From: Melioribacter sp051488685
Lineage (GTDB): Bacteria; Bacteroidota; Ignavibacteria; Ignavibacteriales; Melioribacteraceae
DNA length: 64,000 nucleotides
Assembly (NCBI RefSeq): GCF_051488685.1
Contig: NZ_JBPSEH010000010.1
Span: forward strand, 1 to 64,000
Direction of reading: 5' to 3'
Program-made: the position numbers and the translations under genes
Notes under the pieces: model-generated
Told to the model about the DNA's origin: nothing
What the model saw: only the letters and a program-made list of their open reading frames with translations
Databases searched by the model: none
Shown: piece by piece, positions 17,279 to 25,682 of the stretch
Layout: each line of letters opens with the position of its first letter
Numbering within the stretch: position 1 is the first letter of the stretch

Positions 17279-19030
17279 TTGTTCGGAAATTTAATCTATT
17301 TAAAAAAATACTTTCTCCGGTATAAAAGCAGTTACCTGCTTGGAATTCTCTTTATACTGATTTCTAATGTGGCTACTGTCTTAGTACCAATTCTGATAAA
17401 AGACAGCATAAATTTGCTCGGAAACAATCTGGATACCCACCTCATTTTTAACTATGCCCTGTATACTGTCGGCATTACTTTAATTGCTGGTGTGTTTCAG
17501 TTTTTCATTCGCGAAACAATTATTGTCGCTTCCAGAAAAATTGAATACGACCTGAGACAGGATTTCTGGGAACACATCCAAAAGCTGCCCTTACGATTTT
17601 TCCAGAACAATTCAACAGGAAATATAATGTCGCACGCAACAAACGATATTAATGCGGTGCGGTCGTTCGTTGGCCCGGCAGTAATGTATTCGATTGACAA
17701 TGGCACATTATTCCTGATGATAATTCCAATTATGATTTCTTTAAGTCCTCTGCTCACTTTTTATGTGCTTCTGCCGCTGCCTTTTCTGTCGTATCTGGTT
17801 TATATCGTTATGAAAAAAGTCCATTTAAAATATACACGGATACAGGAAAAATTTTCCGAGTTAACTGAAAAGGCTCAGGAAAATTTTTCGGGAATCAGAG
17901 TTATAAAATCGTACGTCAGAGAAGATTATGAGTTAAAAGAATTTACTAAACAAAGCGAAGAATATCTGAAAAGGAAGATGGACCTTGTAAGGCTTCAGGC
18001 GCTTTTTCATCCTATCTTTTTTATTATCGCAGGTTTTTCTGCCATTATTGTAATCTTTGTTGGTGGCAGGATGGTAATCGACGGAGAAATTTCGCTCGGT
18101 ATTATAGTTGCATTTATATCTTATCTTTCAATGTTGATCTGGCCAATGATATCTTTTGGATTTGTGGCCAATCTGGTGCAGCAAGCCGATGCTAGTATGA
18201 AACGCCTGTTAAAATTCTTTAACGAACCGTATGAAATTATCGACAGCGAACAAACCGATTACTCAATAGAAAATATCGAAGGACAAATAGAATTCAAAAA
18301 TGTAAGTTTCAGATATAACGATTTTCTTCCGCCTGTACTCAATAACATCAATCTGAAAATAAACAAAGGCGAAACTGTTGCATTTATAGGCAAGACCGGA
18401 AGCGGTAAGACCACGCTGGTAAATTTAATTCCACGATTTTATGACGTAACAGAAGGTATGATTACAATTGATGGAGTGGACGTACGCAAAATACCTCTTA
18501 AGGTCCTCAGAAAAAATATCGGTTTTGTTCCTCAGGAAACATTTCTATTCTCGGATACTCTTGCCAGAAATATTATTTACGGTAATGGCGAAGAAGACGA
18601 GGAATTGATTAAATATGCTGCTCAAATTTCTCAACTGGCAAAAGACGTTGAATCTTTTCCCAAAGGATACGATACTATTTTAGGTGAACGCGGTATTACT
18701 CTTTCAGGTGGGCAGAAACAAAGAACATCGCTTGCCAGAGCTCTTGCAATCGACCCAAAAATTTTAATACTCGACGATTCTTTTTCTGCCATCGATACCC
18801 ATACTGAAGAGGAAATCCTTAAAGGCTTGAAAGAATTCATGAAAAACAGAACAAGCATAATTATCAGCCACAGAATTTCAACTGTAAAAGACTCGGATAA
18901 AATATTCGTGCTTGATAACGGTAAAGTAGCTGAAGAAGGAACTCATGATGAACTTGTAGCATTAGGCGGAATTTATGCCGACCTCCACTACAAGCAGCTG
19001 CTCGAAGAAGAATTAAAAGAATTAAATTGA
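17279..19030 (+). CDS. ABC exporter half-transporter with degenerate catalytic site
   Basis: A 583-residue fused permease-ATPase in the inner membrane. Six transmembrane helices occupy about residues 15-290. The ATPase has Walker A GKTGSGKTTL, Q-loop FVPQETFLF, signature LSGGQKQRTSLARALA, Walker B ILILDDSF and the H-loop SHRIST. The residue after the Walker B aspartate is Asp instead of the catalytic Glu. This is the hallmark of the degenerate partner in heterodimeric exporters such as TM287 or BmrC/YheI, and the partner is likely the transporter at 20053-21843. The apparent start is TTG at 17279 with AAGGA 11 bases upstream. It continues the leuS-serS strand after 63 bases. Substrate unknown (lipid or drug). 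Confidence 0.88.
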   Translation: MFGNLIYLKKYFLRYKSSYLLGILFILISNVATVLVPILIKDSINLLGNNLDTHLIFNYALYTVGITLIAGVFQFFIRETIIVASRKIEYDLRQDFWEHIQKLPLRFFQNNSTGNIMSHATNDINAVRSFVGPAVMYSIDNGTLFLMIIPIMISLSPLLTFYVLLPLPFLSYLVYIVMKKVHLKYTRIQEKFSELTEKAQENFSGIRVIKSYVREDYELKEFTKQSEEYLKRKMDLVRLQALFHPIFFIIAGFSAIIVIFVGGRMVIDGEISLGIIVAFISYLSMLIWPMISFGFVANLVQQADASMKRLLKFFNEPYEIIDSEQTDYSIENIEGQIEFKNVSFRYNDFLPPVLNNINLKINKGETVAFIGKTGSGKTTLVNLIPRFYDVTEGMITIDGVDVRKIPLKVLRKNIGFVPQETFLFSDTLARNIIYGNGEEDEELIKYAAQISQLAKDVESFPKGYDTILGERGITLSGGQKQRTSLARALAIDPKILILDDSFSAIDTHTEEEILKGLKEFMKNRTSIIISHRISTVKDSDKIFVLDNGKVAEEGTHDELVALGGIYADLHYKQLLEEELKELN

Positions 19031-19042
19031 GGGGAAATTTAT

Positions 19043-20053
19043 ATGAAAAAAATAAAAGTCGCTTTTTTTTCAATACCGTCTAAAGAAAAAAACTACATAA
19101 ATAGAAAGCTCGATAAAAATAAGTATGAACTCTTTTTCTACAAGGACACACTCTCTCCCGATAATCCAGTTATTAAAGATGCCGATGTTCTATCGGTCTT
19201 TATTTATGACAAAGTGGATAAGAAAATCCTTGACAAGGCAAAGAAACTTAAACTGATTGCCACAAGGAGTACGGGGTATAATCATATCGACACAGTCTAT
19301 GCAAAGAAAAAGAAAATAGCTGTAGCAAATGTGCCTTACTACGGTGAAAATACAGTAGCTGAACATACATTTGCATTAATTCTGACTTTATCGAGAAACA
19401 TTCACAAAGCATACGTCAGGGCACAGCAAAGTAATTTTTCGCTCGAAGGTTTGAGAGGTTTCGATTTACGAAACAAAACACTGGGTGTAATTGGCGCCGG
19501 CAGTATTGGCGTGCACGTCATGAAAATTGCAAGAGGATTCGGTATGAGAGTTCTTGCTTACGATGTAAAACAAAATCATATTCTGGAAGAACTTCTTGAT
19601 TTCAAATATGTCGATTTAAGTACCCTGTTGAAATCCTCCGATATAATTACACTTCATTGCCCTTATAACGAAAGCACTCATCATTTGATCAATATGAACA
19701 ATATTGAGCTTGTTAAAAAAGGCGCACTTTTTATAAATACCGCACGTAGTGGTCTTATCGAACCTCAGGCGCTCTATTATGCAATCGACAAAGGGATTTT
19801 TGGTGGAGCCGGCCTGGACGTTTTTGAAGGCGAAGAGCTTTTGAAAGAAGAAAATCAAATGCTTACAAAAAACGTCGAACTCGAAAAGATCGATGCAATT
19901 TTCAAAAGAAATCTTTTGCTAAGGCGCGAAAATGTTATTTTAACTCCTCACATGGCTTTCGATTCACATGAAGCGATCGAGCGGATTCTCGAAACCACCG
20001 CAGAAAATATTAACTCATTTTTCGAAAACAGGAACTACTATAAAGTAATTTAA
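19043..20053 (+). CDS. D-isomer-specific 2-hydroxyacid dehydrogenase, D-lactate dehydrogenase-like
   Basis: A 336-residue NAD-dependent cytosolic dehydrogenase, nearest in layout to D-lactate dehydrogenase (LdhA type), which interconverts pyruvate and D-lactate. The Rossmann motif is GVIGAGSIGVHVMKIA. Catalytic residues are the Arg in NTARSGLIE, the Glu in LDVFEGEE and the His in LTPHMAFDS. The N-terminal substrate motif RSTGYNHID and the NVPYYGENTVAEHTFALIL block fit LdhA. It lies between two half-transporter genes and shares the TAATG junction with the second, so all three are translated from one mRNA. Other 2-hydroxyacids are possible substrates. Confidence 0.85.
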   Translation: MKKIKVAFFSIPSKEKNYINRKLDKNKYELFFYKDTLSPDNPVIKDADVLSVFIYDKVDKKILDKAKKLKLIATRSTGYNHIDTVYAKKKKIAVANVPYYGENTVAEHTFALILTLSRNIHKAYVRAQQSNFSLEGLRGFDLRNKTLGVIGAGSIGVHVMKIARGFGMRVLAYDVKQNHILEELLDFKYVDLSTLLKSSDIITLHCPYNESTHHLINMNNIELVKKGALFINTARSGLIEPQALYYAIDKGIFGGAGLDVFEGEELLKEENQMLTKNVELEKIDAIFKRNLLLRRENVILTPHMAFDSHEAIERILETTAENINSFFENRNYYKVI

Positions 20054-21843
20054 TGACCGATAACAGAAAAGACGATGAAATATTAGGGAAAGCCTACGAC
20101 GCTAAATTAATGAAGCGGCTATTAACTTACGTTAAGCCGTACAAAGGTTATATATTCCTTGCAATTCTTTTGAATATTGTGGTCGCTATTTTGCCTTCAA
20201 TTAGACCCTACCTGACCAAAATTGCAGTCGACGATTATATTGCAAATAAAAACTTCGAAGGACTGATAACAATCTCGGCACTTTTGCTCGGAACACTCTT
20301 GTCGCAAGCAGTGGTGCAATATTTTTTGACTTACTTTACGGAATTGATGGGGCAAAAGATAATTTTCGATATCAGGGTTCAACTTTTTCGTCACGTGGAA
20401 AAATTAGCTTTAAGATTTTTCGACAAAACTCCGATCGGACGAATAGTAACGAGAGTAACAAACGACGTAGAATCACTAAACGAAATGTTTTCGTCGGGAA
20501 TCGTCTCGGTTTTTAGCGATGTCTTTGTTATTATTTGGATTTTCTTCTTTATGTTTACAATGTCGTGGGATCTTTCGCTTGTTACTCTTTCGGTAATTCC
20601 GATTCTTTTTTATGCCACTTTTTTATTCAGGAAAAAAGTTAGAGAAGCCTATCGCGATGTTAGGTATCACCTGGCTCGACTTAATTCGTACATGCAGGAA
20701 CATATAACCGGAATGAATGTGGTTCAGCTCTTTTCAAAAGAAGAAGACGAACTGAAAAAGTTCTCTTCAATCAATAGAGATTACAAACATGCAAATATAC
20801 GGTCGGTTTTTTACTATGCTATCTTCTTTCCTTTTGTCGAACTTTTAAGTGCTATATCGATTGGACTAATAATTTGGTACGGCGGTGGCGAGGTGGTACA
20901 AAACAATCTTACACTCGGCGTGCTAATTGCATTTCTCCAGTACACAGAAATGTTCTGGCGACCGGTAAGGGACCTTTCCGAAAAATATAATATTCTCCAA
21001 ACTGCTATGGCTTCCTCAGAAAGAATATTCAAACTACTCGATGATAATACTTTCGTTAAAAATCCTGACAATCCGATTAAACTAAATAATGTAAAAGGAG
21101 AAATTGAATTTAAGAATGTCTGGTTTGCTTATAATCCTGGCGAATACGTTTTGAAAGATATTTCGTTTAAAATTAACGCCGGTGAAACGGCGGCAATCGT
21201 AGGTGCTACTGGTGCAGGTAAGACGAGCATTATCAATGTCCTAACGCGCTTTTATGATATCGAAAAAGGTACCATTTGTCTCGACGGCATCGATATCAGT
21301 AAAGTTGATAAAAGAGACTTGAGAAAATATATTTCAGTTGTTCTGCAGGATGTATATCTCTTTTCGGGTACGATAAAATCTAACATATCACTCGGCAACG
21401 AAGAGATAAGCGAACAACAGATAGTTGATGCAGCCAGAACAGTGGGTGCTCATGATTTTATAATGAAACTGCCAGGGAAATACAATGAGGCGGTTAAAGA
21501 AAAAGGGGCTACTTTAAGCGTGGGACAGAAACAATTGATTTCATTTGCACGTGCCCTTGCTTTTAATCCCAGGATATTAATTCTCGACGAAGCAACTTCG
21601 AGCATCGATACAGAAACTGAAATTCTAATTCAAAAAGCAATAGAAAAATTACTACGGGGGAGAACCTCAATTGTAATAGCTCACCGTCTTTCGACTATTC
21701 AGAATGCCGATAAAATTCTCGTTATGCATAAAGGAGAATTGAAAGAAGTCGGCACGCATCAGGAATTGCTCGCTCGAAAGGGAATCTATTACAAGCTTTA
21801 TCAGTTACAATATAAAGATCAGGAAGTAATTAAAACAAACTAA
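20053..21843 (+). CDS. ABC exporter half-transporter, catalytic partner
   Basis: A 596-residue permease-ATPase fusion. About residues 30-310 hold six membrane helices (ILLNIVVAILPSIRPYLTKI, IIWIFFFMFTM and others). The ATPase has Walker A GATGAGKTSI, Q-loop VLQDVYLFSG, a variant signature LSVGQKQLISFARALA, Walker B ILILDEATSSID with the catalytic Glu intact, and AHRLST. This is the pattern of the catalytically competent subunit (TM288, BmrD/YheH) that pairs with a degenerate partner, here the gene at 17279. The ATG overlaps the dehydrogenase stop as TAATG. Fructose-bisphosphatase follows after 13 bases. Confidence 0.9.
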   Translation: MTDNRKDDEILGKAYDAKLMKRLLTYVKPYKGYIFLAILLNIVVAILPSIRPYLTKIAVDDYIANKNFEGLITISALLLGTLLSQAVVQYFLTYFTELMGQKIIFDIRVQLFRHVEKLALRFFDKTPIGRIVTRVTNDVESLNEMFSSGIVSVFSDVFVIIWIFFFMFTMSWDLSLVTLSVIPILFYATFLFRKKVREAYRDVRYHLARLNSYMQEHITGMNVVQLFSKEEDELKKFSSINRDYKHANIRSVFYYAIFFPFVELLSAISIGLIIWYGGGEVVQNNLTLGVLIAFLQYTEMFWRPVRDLSEKYNILQTAMASSERIFKLLDDNTFVKNPDNPIKLNNVKGEIEFKNVWFAYNPGEYVLKDISFKINAGETAAIVGATGAGKTSIINVLTRFYDIEKGTICLDGIDISKVDKRDLRKYISVVLQDVYLFSGTIKSNISLGNEEISEQQIVDAARTVGAHDFIMKLPGKYNEAVKEKGATLSVGQKQLISFARALAFNPRILILDEATSSIDTETEILIQKAIEKLLRGRTSIVIAHRLSTIQNADKILVMHKGELKEVGTHQELLARKGIYYKLYQLQYKDQEVIKTN

Positions 21844-21856
21844 TGCAGGAGGCGTT

Positions 21857-22867
21857 ATGCCCTTGAAGCAATTTATGACGCTCCCCCGTCATATCCTTGA
21901 AGGCGAAAAGTTGCATCCTGAGGCTACAGGAGAACTGTCGGCCATCCTACTGCAATTGGGACTTGCTGCCAAAGTAATCTCTCTTGAAGTAAACAAAGCA
22001 GGACTTGTTGAAATTCTTGGTTTTACCGGAAAGACCAACGTACACGGCGAAGAAGTAAAAAAACTTGACATCTTCGCACACGAAATGCTTATTCGAGCAA
22101 TGGATCACGGTGGTCACTTCTGTGTTATGGCGTCCGAAGAAGACGAAAACATAATACACTTACCACCTCATCAAAAAATCGGGAAATATGTTCTTTTGTT
22201 TGATCCCTTAGACGGCTCGTCGAATATCGAAGCAAATGTGAGTATCGGTACAATATTTTCGATTTACCGACGCATTACGCCGGGTAATGGACCTGGCACA
22301 ATTGAGGACTGTCTTCAACCTGGATACATGCAGGTGGCTGCGGGCTATATTGTATACGGTCCCTCAACCATTTTTGTCTACAGTGCAGGACACGGTGTAT
22401 ACGGATTTACGCTGGATCCAGCCTTTGGCGAATTCCTCCTTTCGCATGATAATATTAAAATTCCAGAACGCGGCAGAATTTACAGTATTAATGAAGGTAA
22501 TTATAATTCATGGAGTGAGGGATTGAAAAAGTATATAAAGCATTTGCAGGCAAATAAGTTTGAAGGCAAACCGTATCAGTTGAGATATGTTGGTTCGATG
22601 GTAGCCGATATCCACAGAACACTATTGTACGGTGGTACTTTTATGTATCCGGGCGACAGGAGGAATCCAAAAGGTAAATTGCGACTTGTTTACGAATGCA
22701 ATCCCCTTTCGTTTATCATTGAAGCTGCAGGGGGAATGGCTATCGATGGAGAAAAAAGAATTCTGGAATTAATTCCCTCGTCACTTCACGAACGAACGCC
22801 AATTTTTGCAGGCAGTAAAGATGATATTATTCTTTTGAAAAAATTCCTGAACGAAGAGAAAGAATAA
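21857..22867 (+). CDS. fbp: Fructose-1,6-bisphosphatase, class I
   Basis: A 336-residue gluconeogenic enzyme that removes the 1-phosphate from fructose 1,6-bisphosphate. The metal-binding signature FDPLDGSSNIEANVSIGTIF is present, preceded by the Glu pair in MASEEDE. The substrate site blocks YVGSMVADIHRTLLYGG and KLRLVYECNPLSFIIEAAGG are intact. GGAGG lies 6 bases before the ATG. It closes the run of genes starting at leuS and is followed by a strong terminator. With pckA nearby (25683-27278) it gives two committed steps of gluconeogenesis, sensible for an organism that grows on acids, amino acids or sugar breakdown products. Confidence 0.96.
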   Translation: MPLKQFMTLPRHILEGEKLHPEATGELSAILLQLGLAAKVISLEVNKAGLVEILGFTGKTNVHGEEVKKLDIFAHEMLIRAMDHGGHFCVMASEEDENIIHLPPHQKIGKYVLLFDPLDGSSNIEANVSIGTIFSIYRRITPGNGPGTIEDCLQPGYMQVAAGYIVYGPSTIFVYSAGHGVYGFTLDPAFGEFLLSHDNIKIPERGRIYSINEGNYNSWSEGLKKYIKHLQANKFEGKPYQLRYVGSMVADIHRTLLYGGTFMYPGDRRNPKGKLRLVYECNPLSFIIEAAGGMAIDGEKRILELIPSSLHERTPIFAGSKDDIILLKKFLNEEKE

Positions 22868-22897
22868 AGCAGATTTTCAAGTGGCATAAAATTAAAG

Positions 22898-22921
22898 AAG
22901 GCTGGAAGAAATCCAGCCTTT
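22898..22921 (+). terminator. Terminator shared by fbp and the convergent small gene
   Basis: A perfect 9-bp stem AAGGCTGGA (22898-22906) with TCCAGCCTT (22912-22920) and a 5-base loop, flanked by short T and A runs. It sits between two convergent genes and may work in both directions. Confidence 0.75.
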
Positions 22922-22929
22922 AATATAAA

Positions 22930-23190
22930 TCAGAAATTTTTGATGCCTTCGTCAATCAAAGCGGCAAGTTCTTGCTGGCTAATATTTTCAAACTTGATTT
23001 TTGCCGATCTCAAAATAACCGCTGGTGGATCACCTTCACCTTTTTTAAAACGATATAAATTGAATGCTAATCTGTACCTCTCATTCGGAATTGGTATATA
23101 CTTTGCCAGCGTTTCAACAAAATTATAACATTTTTTTTCTAATGAGTCTTCGGGAAAAGTCTTTGTTCCGGGCGATGGTAATGTAGTCAT
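22930..23190 (-). CDS. Small protein of unknown function
   Basis: An 86-residue protein I do not recognise. It has no signal peptide or membrane segment. The first half carries an aromatic- and proline-containing stretch (TLAKYIPIPNERYRLAFNLY), the middle a Gly-Asp-Pro-Pro turn, and the end a predicted helix (QQELAALIDEGIKNF). It looks like a genuine gene: it has its own promoter-like sequence (23221-23252), a terminator shared with fbp, and a balanced composition. It is convergent with fbp and divergent from the GT9 gene. There is no clear Shine-Dalgarno sequence, as is common in Bacteroidota. Confidence 0.6.
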   Translation of the reverse strand: MTTLPSPGTKTFPEDSLEKKCYNFVETLAKYIPIPNERYRLAFNLYRFKKGEGDPPAVILRSAKIKFENISQQELAALIDEGIKNF

Positions 23191-23220
23191 AATTCAACTC
23201 GCATTTCATAATTTGTTTGT

Positions 23221-23252
23221 CAAAAATAATGAAGATTGTGCTTAGTTGCCAA
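23221..23252 (-). promoter_or_regulatory. Probable promoter of the small unknown gene
   Basis: On the minus strand TTG (23252-23250), a 21-base spacer, then TATTTTTG (23228-23221), a full TAnnTTTG match. The G lies 31 bases before the ATG at 23190. Confidence 0.55.
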
Positions 23253-23256
23253 CGAT

Positions 23257-24309
23257 ATGGTTACGGGTTTTGAATCGTTCGACGAAATATCTAAATTTGC
23301 AATAAAAAATGGTATTCACTTTGTGAATGAAAATCGTCCTCTAAAAATTCTCGTAATACGACTCAGCTCACTTGGAGACGTAATACTGACCACACCTGTT
23401 ATTCGCGCATTGAAGTCAAAATATAACAATTCAGAAATCGATTTTGTGGTTAAACCTCAGTATGTTGATGCACTGAAATACAATAAATATCTAAACAGAG
23501 TGCTGCAGTATGAAATAAATAATAAAAAGGAATTATTGAAATACATAGCCTCTCGAAATTATGATATCGTAGTCGATTTGCAGAATAATTTAAGGAGTAA
23601 CAGAATCAATATTGCAGCGGGAGGACAAATATTCCGTTTCAGAAAACCGACCGCAAAAAAAATTTTTTTATCTAAATTCAGGATTAATTTATACGATAAA
23701 ATTAAATCGATACCTGAACTTTATTCCACTGCAGTTCCCGGTTTGAAACTGGATGATTACGGTACAGAAGTTTTTTTGCCGAACGATATTCATATCGAAT
23801 TGGATGAGGGCAATTATATTGGAGTTTGTCCTGGCTCAAAGCATTTTACTAAAATGTGGCCGTCTGACTATTTTGTTCAATTGGGTAACAAGATTTACGA
23901 AAGAGGAATTAAAACACTCCTATTCGGAGGAAGGGACGACAGGGAATTATGCAATACAATTGCCAGCAGAATTCCAGAGGCGGTAGATTTGAGTACGGAT
24001 GACGACCTGCTAAATCTGGCGGCTCACATGAAAAGGTGTAAACTTGTTGTAAGCAACGATACTGGTTTAATGCATTTGGCTGCATCTCAAAATATTCCAC
24101 TGATTGTAATATTTGGTTCAAGTGTCAAAGAGTTTGGTTTCCTTCCGTATAAAGTTAAATTTAGACTGGTAGAAAATGAAGGATTGAGATGTCGCCCCTG
24201 CAGTCATATCGGGCGGGAAAATTGTCCCAGAGGTCATTTTAAATGCATGACAGAATTAACCCCAGAACTTGTTTTTAATAATATTATAGAATTACTCGAA
24301 GATAGATGA
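23257..24309 (+). CDS. Glycosyltransferase family 9 (heptosyltransferase-like)
   Basis: About 350 residues, resembling the ADP-heptose transferases that build the inner core of lipopolysaccharide at the cytosolic face of the inner membrane. The GT9 N-terminal motif ILVIRLSSLGDVILTTPVIR, the central GVCPGSKHFTKMWPSDYF and the C-terminal VVSNDTGLMHLAASQNIP are diagnostic. The family usually begins just before KILVIR, so the real start may be the GTG near 23321 instead of the ATG at 23257; a TTG at 23236 is less likely. The stop overlaps the waaA ATG as ATGA, and the pairing with waaA supports a lipopolysaccharide-core role. Confidence 0.88.
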   Translation: MVTGFESFDEISKFAIKNGIHFVNENRPLKILVIRLSSLGDVILTTPVIRALKSKYNNSEIDFVVKPQYVDALKYNKYLNRVLQYEINNKKELLKYIASRNYDIVVDLQNNLRSNRINIAAGGQIFRFRKPTAKKIFLSKFRINLYDKIKSIPELYSTAVPGLKLDDYGTEVFLPNDIHIELDEGNYIGVCPGSKHFTKMWPSDYFVQLGNKIYERGIKTLLFGGRDDRELCNTIASRIPEAVDLSTDDDLLNLAAHMKRCKLVVSNDTGLMHLAASQNIPLIVIFGSSVKEFGFLPYKVKFRLVENEGLRCRPCSHIGRENCPRGHFKCMTELTPELVFNNIIELLEDR

Positions 24310-25580
24310 AAATACTCTGGCAAATTTTATATAATGCTTTCTTTTATCCGCTCTTTGAGCTAATAAAAGTTGTTTCCCCCCTGGCAGGCGAAAAGGTAAG
24401 GACGAGTGTCGCTGACAGGAAGTACTTGTTCGAAAATCTAATTCCTGCTATTGCCGGTATAGACCGTAGAAAAAAATTGGTCTGGTTCCACGCATCTTCT
24501 ATGGGTGAATTCGAACAAGCAAAACCAATTATTGAAAAATTAAAAGAAGAAAAAGAGTTAATAATTCTTGTTACATTTTTTTCTCCTTCTGGCTACCGAA
24601 ATTCAATTAAATATTCACATGCAGATATAATTTCCTATATGCCTTTCGACACGATAAAGGATGTTAAACGTTTTCTGGACATAACGCAGCCTGACCTGGT
24701 CGTATTTATGAGATACGACATCTGGCCGAATACAATCTGGCAGCTCGAAAAAAGAGGTATACCATATATAATAGCAGATGCTACGATGCGCTCGGGCAGC
24801 AAACGTTTATTACCTGTAATAAATTCTTTTCATAAGCATGTTTTCGAAAGCGCTGCAAAAATTCTAACTGTATCTGAAAACGATGCCATTAATTTCCTCA
24901 AGTTCGGATTATCTCCAGAAAAAGTTATTCCTGTTGGCGATACGCGTTTTGACAGAGTTTATATTAAAAGCTTAACTGCAAAGGAAAAAAAAATCATTCG
25001 GGAAGATGTTTTGCAAAATAAAAAAACGCTTGTACTTGGCAGTCTCTGGGAGGCCGATGAGGAGATAATTTTTCCCGCCCTTATCAAGTTAATGAAATAT
25101 GTGCCGGAACTAATGCTTATTGTCGTTCCACACGAACCCGATTTAATGCATCTCGAAAAGATTGAAAGCGATTTTCATAATAAATATTCCACAATCAGAT
25201 TTTCGCTTATGAATCATTACAGAGACGAACGAGTGATTATTGTAGATTCGATTGGTATCTTGCTAACACTCTATAGTTATGCGGATGTTGCTTATGTTGG
25301 CGGAAGTTTTCGTCAAATTCATAATGTACTCGAACCGGCAGTATATGGAATTCCCGTCGTCTACGGTCCCAAAATTGAAACGAGCCAGGAAGCTATTCAA
25401 ATGCATAAAATAGGCGGCGGAATTATTATTAAAAATAAAAAGGAAGCTTATAGAGCATTTAGGCGTTTGATTACCGACGATAAATATCGGTCTAAAATCG
25501 GGAAAATAGCTGGCAACTTTGTCAAATCCAATACAGGCGCTACAGATAAGATAATTAAAGAAATTTACAAATACCTATAA
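24306..25580 (+). CDS. waaA: 3-deoxy-D-manno-octulosonic acid (Kdo) transferase
   Basis: A 424-residue GT30 enzyme that adds Kdo from CMP-Kdo to lipid IVA, the first step of the lipopolysaccharide inner core, on the cytosolic side of the inner membrane. An N-terminal membrane-anchoring segment (LWQILYNAFFYPLFELI) is followed by VWFHASSMGEFEQAKPII with the conserved catalytic Glu, the FMRYDIWPNTIWQLEKRGIP block and, in the C-terminal half, GSLWEADEEIIFPAL, VGGSFRQIHNVLEPA and YGIPVVYGP. The ATG overlaps the GT9 stop. Its presence shows that the organism is a Gram-negative type with Kdo-containing lipopolysaccharide. Confidence 0.94.
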   Translation: MKILWQILYNAFFYPLFELIKVVSPLAGEKVRTSVADRKYLFENLIPAIAGIDRRKKLVWFHASSMGEFEQAKPIIEKLKEEKELIILVTFFSPSGYRNSIKYSHADIISYMPFDTIKDVKRFLDITQPDLVVFMRYDIWPNTIWQLEKRGIPYIIADATMRSGSKRLLPVINSFHKHVFESAAKILTVSENDAINFLKFGLSPEKVIPVGDTRFDRVYIKSLTAKEKKIIREDVLQNKKTLVLGSLWEADEEIIFPALIKLMKYVPELMLIVVPHEPDLMHLEKIESDFHNKYSTIRFSLMNHYRDERVIIVDSIGILLTLYSYADVAYVGGSFRQIHNVLEPAVYGIPVVYGPKIETSQEAIQMHKIGGGIIIKNKKEAYRAFRRLITDDKYRSKIGKIAGNFVKSNTGATDKIIKEIYKYL

Positions 25581-25621
25581 ATAACCGTAATAAGTAAACC
25601 ATCCGATTAAAAATACCTAAG

Positions 25622-25652
25622 TTGATAAAGTAATTCCAATTTTATACCTTTG
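25622..25652 (+). promoter_or_regulatory. pckA promoter (TTG-N20-TACCTTTG)
   Basis: TTG at 25622-25624, a 20-base spacer and TACCTTTG at 25645-25652, an ideal match to the Bacteroidota -33/-7 promoter. The G is 31 bases before the pckA ATG, giving a leader of roughly 25 bases containing GGAG. Confidence 0.7.
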
Positions 25653-25682
25653 TATCGTATTATATAATCAAATGGAGTTTTC

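Noticed and set aside
23229..23273. Short ORF beginning MKIVLSCQRYGYGF upstream of the GT9 gene
   Set aside because: It resembles the start of a glycosyltransferase but stops after 14 codons and has no continuation; at most a relic.
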